Shown: piece by piece, positions 57,338 through 64,000 of the stretch
Position numbering within the stretch: the stretch's first letter is position 1
Layout: each line of letters begins with the position of its first letter
Assembly: GCA_014529385.2 (NCBI GenBank)
Contig: CM043965.1
Span: 59,483,433 to 59,547,432, forward strand
Reading direction: 5' to 3'
DNA length: 64,000 nt
DNA from: Adiantum capillus-veneris
Taxonomy: Eukaryota > Streptophyta > Polypodiopsida > Polypodiales > Pteridaceae
Position numbers and translations under genes: made by a program
Notes under the pieces: model-generated
The model's input: only the letters and a program-made list of their open reading frames with translations
What the model was told of the DNA's origin: nothing
The model's database searches: none

Positions 57338-57486
57338 CTTTTGGTCAAAATTTGAAGCTTTTGCCGGTAATTACACTAAAACCCGTGAAAATTTCTCGAT
57401 TTTCTTCAATGCAAGCTCAAAATCTAAACACGATTTTATGAATTCAGCCGGTTAAAACACACTGTACCCCCTTTTTTTTTTAACAC
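57338..57486. repeat. Dispersed 150-bp repeat, copy E
   Basis: GGTCAAAATTTGAAG, ATTACACTAAAACCC, GATTTTCTTCAATGCAAGC, AAAATCTAAACACGATTTTA, then GCCGGTTAAAACACACTGTA and CCCCC followed by TTTTAACACTGG. It is the copy closest to D, and both are followed within 100 bp by GAGAG-rich sequence. Confidence 0.78.
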
Positions 57487-59136
57487 TGGAGAGAGGGAAA
57501 GTTAGAGAAGAGAGAGAGGGTGAGGGGTGTTCACGCGGAATGAGCGCAGGTGACAGAAAGAGGAAGATTTTTTTTAACGTCGTAGGAATCTGTCCCAAGA
57601 GATCGTGAAGGTCTATCCGACGAGGAGTTATATGCGCCACAAGGCACGAAATCAAAGTCGAATCCGGCTCTTTATCAAAATTTTCAAAAATTTTTAATTT
57701 CCAATTGTCTAGAAATGCCAAAAATAGGCCAAAACTTAGCTGAAAACTCCAAAAATCACCAGAAAATCCCAAAATTAGCCAAAAAAGAAAAAACAATTCC
57801 CAAAAAATTCCAAGAATCTTAGAAAATCATCGTAATTCACAATCGAGCATTTTCGACATGCAAAACCACACCGAAAATAGCAGATTTTATCAAAAATGCA
57901 ATTTGCAACACAATCGTCAACCTGGTCCTCGGAAATAGCAAAACGTTCAAAACTCGACCACGGAGGGCACAAATGCAAACAAAATGATGCCGTATATACG
58001 GACACACAAAACAACTCGTAAAGATTGCAAAATCAATTTTTTATGGAATTATCCAAAAATTACCAAAAATTTGTAAAAATTATCAGAAAAATACCCAAAA
58101 ACATTTCTACCAATTCTCCGCACATTGGGGAATGGTGCAGCCAAATAAAAGCTCCAAGTTTACATCAATTCAATTGCCAACAATTTTATCAATAAAATCA
58201 AGACTAGGCAATTAAACCAGCAAAATTATCGTCAAAAATAGGTACAAAAGATGCAGCATTTCATCATTACATACATCAATTATGCAATCAAAACATTGAA
58301 TTAACCATGCAAATTACACACTTTTTAAGCACACACACACACAAAAATTGACAGTTTTTACCAATTTTTAAGTGCGCACACAAAAGGGTTTAACTTGTCG
58401 GATTTGCAATGTGACTTGACAAATCAATAGTTAGGCATGAGCACAACACCGATCAATCATCACAATTCAAAAATCATGACGCACACATTGATTTCTAGGT
58501 GCACAAACATGGGAAAAATAGTGCACACACACCTAAAATTAGCGTACACACACTCAATTAGAATGCACACACACTTGATTTTAGTGCACACACACCTATA
58601 ATTGACCATCCAAACATGCAATCAACTCAATTAGGCACCCAATTAGCAACCTACAATCATCAATTAGCTTTTGAAACTTATCAAATTCATGCGCCACCAA
58701 TTCTTAAAAATTTTGGCATTACGACGGCGTGAAAATGAAAAATCCTAAAATTTTCAATCCATAAGATCAACATTGCATTGCATCAACATAGATATCTTGG
58801 TGGGATATCTACACAATTCTACACATCTCTAGATTCTAGGGAGGTTGAGAATACCACCTTAATTACCTTTCCGTTGAAAATCAATTGAATGGTCGAATGC
58901 TCCAATCCTTCATAGCAAATTAGTAAATTAGCAAAAATTAGTCAGATTAGCAAGGGGTTAGTGAGAAATTAGAGTGTGTAAACACACAATTGGCAAGATA
59001 CGGTCACACATTAGGGAATTATGAACACAATGCTTCATGCATACACATTCAAAATCCACAAAAACATAAACACAAAAGTGAAATTAGTGAGGGAGCGCAT
59101 TCGTTGATGCCACAATTACACTAGCGTAGGCCATCA

Positions 59137-59153
59137 TCCCCGGCAACGGCGCT
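59137..59153 (-). promoter_or_regulatory. Primer-binding site, tRNA-Asp type (minus-strand element)
   Basis: The plus strand reads TCCCCGGCAACGGCGCT, which corresponds to the 3' end of plant tRNA-Asp(GUC). On the minus strand it is the PBS AGCGCCGTTGCCGGGGA seen in many plant Ty3/Gypsy elements such as Athila/Tat. It lies 3 bp from the LTR edge. Confidence 0.93.
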
Positions 59154-59156
59154 AAA

Positions 59157-60079
59157 TGTTAGGGGTCCCATCGTTGCAATAGCTCCAATGACTAACAAAA
59201 TTATCAATCCGGAGGGATGAGCTACCCGGCTAACGCATGGAAACACTCACATGATTAGTGAGCTAATCGTGGCAACACAAATGGTTAACTCTATGAGGTG
59301 AACTTCTCGGCCTATGGAGGAGCTAAGCCGCAATCAAGGGCAATCTCCATATCCACTTCTCTTCATCTCTAATCAACCCAATCACACACACTACGATTGC
59401 AAGACGTACACAACACCAGTCCTATCATGCAACACACTAATCACAAGCACACACACATAGATCTATCGAGCACCACACTCCAATCAAACCTACATGCACA
59501 CACAAGCAAAAGAGGGCAATCACACAAGATTAGAGAGGGATTAACCACTAGTTAGTTAAGATCTAGTTAATCTAAGCATCATAGGCAATTATAAGAAGTA
59601 AGAGAGAGGCATAGTGAGAGAGAATGAATCATTGATTAGTGTTAATCAAATCTCATGAGCAAGGAGAAGCTCAAGGACTCTCCATAGCCACACACCTCAA
59701 GAGCTCTCATCAAAGAGTGCTCTCAACAAATGACTTGAGAACCCTAATTTCTTTTACACACTGCCTTATATACCTAAGTTAAAAATATGCAATGTCCGGG
59801 CACCCAAGGCCTTTAGGGCTCACCACTTACTGAATCTGCAACCTAGGCATAGTAAGTGACCTATTCTTTACAACTTGGAACTCCCATTGAGCCTGTAACA
59901 CATTAAAATATTAGAATGGCTTGAAATAAATTAGAAATTTACAACACGTGACCATTTTGGGAAAACGTGAAAAATGTGTAACTCCAATCTTTACTACTTC
60001 TTCATGTTGGTCTTCAATGTGCATCCGTACGTCTTTGGTCTTTAGCAGCTTGTGTTAACTGATGTTGACTCAGTTAACA
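59157..60079 (-). mobile_element. Gypsy 5' LTR, 923 bp (minus strand)
   Basis: The plus strand starts TGTTAGGGGTCCC three bases after the PBS and ends GACTCAGTTAACA. The right edge is confirmed by the second copy, which ends in the same GTTAACA at 9,852. The minus strand therefore reads TGTTAACTG...CCCCTAACA. The other LTR of this element was not found to the left, so the element is truncated, very long or interrupted. Confidence 0.88.
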
Positions 60080-63020
60080 TCAAATCCACAAACTTTGGAA
60101 TGGGTCTATCCATGTTCCATAAAATGCCACCTTGATATCCAGACCCCCCAACACTTCAAGATCTTATTTCAACTTAAACAACAAAAGAGCTTATTTCAAC
60201 TTTAGCAACTCCCAAGCGAGAGCTCGATTCATCTAAAATATCCACCACAAAGCTTACTTCAAAAAGAGATCAGCACAATCAATGCCGTTAACACAGTCTC
60301 CTGAGCCCTTCTATAAATTTAGCCTATATACATAATCATTAAAAAAGGAACAGCGTGCATATACAGTTCGTTCTTTGGCAGGTACCCAATTATTATCATA
60401 TAGGTAGCAATTCATGTGAGAGGAAGTCAATTGCAATCAAGACAGCCAATTTAGCACTGAGCTCTCAGGGTCCTGCCGTGGCTAGATGAAATCCACACCC
60501 TGCACTAGGAACCACGCTGCACCAATTCTGAACTGAATCTAGAGACAACATTGACTCTATTGAGGTCTCCTGTAAATTTGTATTCCACTTATTTGTAAAG
60601 TTTTCAAGATTGTCTATTTTTTATTTTCACCTCATAATTTTCTTCTAATGATTGTATGATATCCATGGCTTGTTCATTCTTGCAGATGTTCTTCCATCCA
60701 ATTTTGTAGAGTGAGAGATGATAGAATCCTTCACTAGGACCTTTGAAGCCATACACATGGGACTTGGACAATTACTCTATGCTGGTTGTCCATCCTCTGA
60801 GATTCCCTCAAAGGACATCATTTTTTATAGCCATACTTATGTCATGAATAGGTGAAATGTGTATGGTAATCTATTTTTAGTCACTCACCAAGCCTGCAGA
60901 GGTTGGAATGGCCTACTCCAGATGGTGCATTAATAGTATCAACCAAAAGGAGAACTGAAGTGGATGTGCATGCAACCATGAAGTGAACCTATGGGTCCCA
61001 CAAAGCAACGGTAACATGGTTTATGTCTCTTCATGTGTTTGCATACATATTTTGATTGAAGAGTGTCCACATGACACCAACATTGTGAATTTGCAAAGGG
61101 GATAGTGTGATGAACAACTTTGGATGGGAGACCACGTTGGTCAACTGCCAAGGAGATAACATAAAGTGCTCTATAATTGGGGAGAAATTGGTGTTCATAT
61201 ACCATATTTAAGCAAAGCCTACCACTGGTCTTTTCCTATAGAAGGTGGAATCTAATGATGGGGGAATGGGAGGCACTCAACTTTGATGTTACTGCTAGAG
61301 AAACCATTGGCTTTCAAATAACAATGTAGAAATGGAAGGCACTTAACTTTGATGCTGCTAGAGAAACAATTGACTTTTAGATATGTCTTCATAGTGCACA
61401 GAATCTCTACAAATAACGATTGGCACCTCAGCCATCCTCAAGAGTATCTCAATCCAAGATATGCATTGCCCAAGAAATACCCATTTCTTATCAATGACAA
61501 GGCCGTTTGATCTAGAAAAGAAAAGAGCATTCTTTGTGAGTACATTGCATTTTTGCAATGTATTTCTATAAAAACTTACACGTGGTACAATTTTTTTTTC
61601 CCATTTATACATATGTGTTTTGAATTTAGTCGCATATTTGTTCATTTTCAAGTTGTTCATGAGTATTTTATTTTTTGTTAAGTTTTCAACCAGAATGTTC
61701 AACTTCGTTGATTGGAAACACCAATTCCTTCACTCGTGGTGTCTTTTAATGTTTGGTTGTGTGTTTTATCTAAAAACTATAATTTTTAGTTAACCTTAAG
61801 GGGTTTTCACAAGGTTTTGAAAGTTACTTTGGCACTTTCTAGGTTCTTAAAGTTCATTTCTCACATTTATAAAACACTAGCTCTAAGCTCTCTTGTCATT
61901 TTTCTTGCAAACGAACCCATGGAAACGTCCTATGATGCACTCCCTGCACAACTAGAAAAGGTTGCCCTTGCAAATTGGGACACATAGCAAGTAAGGGTGT
62001 TTGAGGGCACAATCCAGATATGGACTACTATCAACCTGTATGCAGAGCTTTTCCAATGATTTCTTAATTACATGGAGCAACACATATAAGAATATGCCAT
62101 TGTGTTTGAGGGATCCGACACGGCATTGTTGCCAATGGATTTCCTCAAAAACCTCTACATGGACGACAATTTTTTTTTCTTTCACCTATTGAGGTTTGTG
62201 AAAGAGCTCACCAAACAAGACTATAGGACAAGGGTTGAGGATGACCTCATAGACTTAGACAGATGGTGTATAGGCATCCAATTCATAATGTGGGAAATGG
62301 TTCTAGTTTTACTTGTGCTGCTTAAGGGCATGGAGAACGGAAAATCAAAGGAAAAGTCTAGCAATAAACCCTTGTATAACCATTGTGGAGTAGTCAAATG
62401 AGGTTGTCAAAGAGGTTAATGAGCAGATGGAAACATCCATGGCACTTGTCCTTTTAAAGATCTCATCTCCATAGAGGAGTCTACCTATAGTTGAGGTTGT
62501 GGATTTGAAGCAGTGGATTTAGCATGAGGTGATGGTTCCGTATTTGCTATGGTATGAGTGGTGGTACGTGGTGCCATTGGTGTGTGTAACAGTTTGGTTT
62601 TGTGTGTCGTCCATGTCGTGCAAGATATGAGTGCAGGCTCATGTGTTCTCAAGAGATCTCATAGAATGTGCAAATTAGAAACGAACTTCAGGTTATGAGT
62701 TTTGATTTACGTAGTACTTAATATTTTAAAAAATTATTAAAACTAATAAATACTCAAAAATCTCAAATTGAGACAAAACTTTATGCACAAAATCATTGAT
62801 TGTGCCAAAAAATCACTTGGCATTACTATGCATGTTTACCAACAAGAATGACTATAGTGTCAAACATTTATCATTTTTCTACCCAATGCCTACCATTTTG
62901 ACATATTGTCTCTAACCACCACCAGAAACAATATTCTGTACTTGAGACATGATACGATTGTGATTGCCTCACATTAAGTACTTTTGCTATCAGTCCTGCA
63001 TTTTAGACCATAGGTGTTGA
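60080..63020. other. Unassigned right flank
   Basis: Mostly AT-rich. Coding-like fragments on the plus strand near 61,919-62,400 (METSYDALPAQLEKVALANW, ELTKQDYRTRVEDDLIDLDR) with stops between them match nothing I recognise. The minus-strand frames at 60,939-61,205 and 61,358-61,702 are likewise unassigned. Confidence 0.4.
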
Positions 63021-63028
63021 GAAAACAA

Positions 63029-63993
63029 TTACCATATTTTAAAAATATATAATTCCCCCCAGGCATTGATCATTTGGATTGTGCAACTAGTGATTGCAAA
63101 CTTCAACGTGGAGATCTCAGTGGAGGTTAGCTTTGTCATTTCAACAAGATGTAAAATATTATCAACAACTTGCCACACACGAGCACGCATAATTCCAAGG
63201 GCTACTTTGCTACCTCTGTAGGGGGTTATGTCACAACTTCTTCCATAAACTAAACTCAATGGGACTTTAGGAGTAAGAATATTTTGAATGAAAATGCCTC
63301 ACTTTAATACCACCTATACATAAACAATTAGGTAGATCATGTGTAGTTCCATATGCCTTCTTGTCCTTTATTAACTCAATTGCACTGCCATGGAGACCAA
63401 AACTTGATAGAATAGATTCAAGTTCTCTTATATACTCTTTCCTTCTTTTCGAAAATTCCATATTTTAAGCATAAGTGATATGAAGCAATAGCAACTTGTC
63501 AAGAATTTGTAGATAGGCATGAAGGGTACATACATGCACATTTGTCAGTGGATTTTGTAGAGTAGGCTTGCAATTTGGATCTTTCATGTCTCAATTAGGG
63601 TGGTTCACTTTGGTCACAACTAAGGATACCTTGAAACCATTGTTCTATCACTTTACTAATTTTTTGTGTAGGGGGGACACCTTTCATAGATTTGGCTCAA
63701 ACTTTGTCACCCTTTTTCTTTCCACCCTTTGACTTGTTGGACTTTGCATCCTTGCCTTCAATGATCGTTGAGAATTTGGTTTGGCAACAATAAATGCATG
63801 GAAAGAGGGTCATGGAACCTTGCTTGCCCCCTAACATACACTTGAGAATTCTTAGGTCTCCTATGAAATGCCATTCAACTTGGAACATACCCAAACTTGA
63901 AGCTTGCAATATTTGTCCTTTTTGTTGGCCGCAAATGATGTCAACAATTTTCCCATGATTTGAAATACCATTTGAGGGACTCATGTGTCTCAT
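63029..63993 (-). pseudogene. Possible transposase-like remnant at the window edge (minus strand)
   Basis: Three minus-strand frames follow one another: 63,993-63,697 with VEWHFIGDLRILKCMLGG and FPCIYC; 63,461-63,267 with KRRKEYIRELESILSSFGLH; and 63,259-63,029 with DITPYRGSKVALGIMRARVW. A GDL...G...CxxC arrangement followed later by a PYRG-type motif is reminiscent of some large unclassified or KDZ-like eukaryotic transposases, but I cannot confirm it. The reading is partial because the 5' side leaves the window at 64,000. Treat the function as a guess; the coding origin is moderately supported. Confidence 0.3.
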
Positions 63994-64000
63994 GTGAGTG

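Larger units (their letters stand above)
55841..59136 (-). other. Long leader between the PBS and the zinc-knuckle ORF (minus-strand element)
   Basis: No coding sequence was recognised. It holds a very T-rich stretch (plus strand, 56,200-56,815), a (GA)n run at 57,128-57,211, dispersed repeat copy E, and a region rich in CACACACA words (58,330-58,600). The zinc-knuckle ORF directly to the left and the PBS/LTR to the right share orientation, so this may be an unusually long 5' leader, possibly enlarged by nested insertions. Confidence 0.45.

Noticed and set aside
56202-57348. Minus-strand Lys/Asn-rich and Ser/Leu-rich frames
   Set aside because: Explained by the T-rich and GA-rich composition of the leader region.
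59134-59156. tRNA-Asp gene fragment
   Set aside because: Only the 3' end of tRNA-Asp is present, in the complementary arrangement and position of a retrotransposon primer-binding site.

Overview
The window looks like repeat-dominated nuclear DNA of a land plant, probably one with a large, transposon-rich genome (a fern, gymnosperm or similar; the lineage cannot be fixed from this sequence). The evidence is a CACTA (En/Spm) DNA transposon with tnp2, DUF4218-like and DUF4216-like regions, several Ty1/Copia and Ty3/Gypsy elements with plant-type primer-binding sites (tRNA-iMet and tRNA-Asp), spliceosomal introns, long dinucleotide microsatellites and several satellite arrays. I see no bacterial, organellar or clearly functional single-copy gene.

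Layout. 0-1.4 kb: (CT)n(CA)n microsatellite and an 800-bp degenerate polypurine tract. 1.4-3.65 kb: about 13 copies of a 171-bp satellite, each with a long hairpin. 3.9-9.7 kb: decayed CACTA transposon (tnp2 and a tnpA-like gene), subterminal repeats and a right terminus at 9,715 lying inside a Gypsy LTR. 10.8-15.1 kb: start of a minus-strand element with a tRNA-iMet PBS and a candidate 3.7-kb LTR. 15.1-22.6 kb: dispersed 150-bp repeats, a Copia pol relic, a foldback element with two 60-bp palindromes, a minus-strand Copia gag/protease relic and a Copia 3' LTR. 23.9-30.1 kb: two satellite families sharing a palindromic core. 30.2-42.2 kb: a plus-strand string of decayed coding pieces ending in an FCP1/HAD-like phosphatase pseudogene, interrupted at 32,967-38,500 by a complete young Copia element with a 5-bp target duplication. 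43.6-44.5 kb: Gypsy integrase relic. 46.6-49.5 kb: dense microsatellites. 51-54.7 kb: Copia tail relic, LTR-like promoter, duplicated leader and a plus-strand zinc-knuckle gag. 54.7-60.1 kb: minus-strand Gypsy-like element (zinc-knuckle ORF, long leader, tRNA-Asp PBS, 923-bp LTR). 60-64 kb: mostly unassigned, with a possible transposase relic at the right edge.

How the parts relate. Most coding sequence belongs to mobile elements, and nearly all of it is broken, often by in-frame stops that fit C-to-T decay at methylated sites. Nesting is visible: CACTA inside a Gypsy LTR, Copia inside the 30-42 kb gene-like tract, and a foldback element next to a Copia relic. Satellite fragments on both sides of the young Copia show that the 27-40 kb region was repeat-rich before that insertion. 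The least explained structures are the hairpin satellite (1.4-3.65 kb), the paired palindromic satellites (23.9-30.1 kb) and the gene-like tract of 30.2-42.2 kb.
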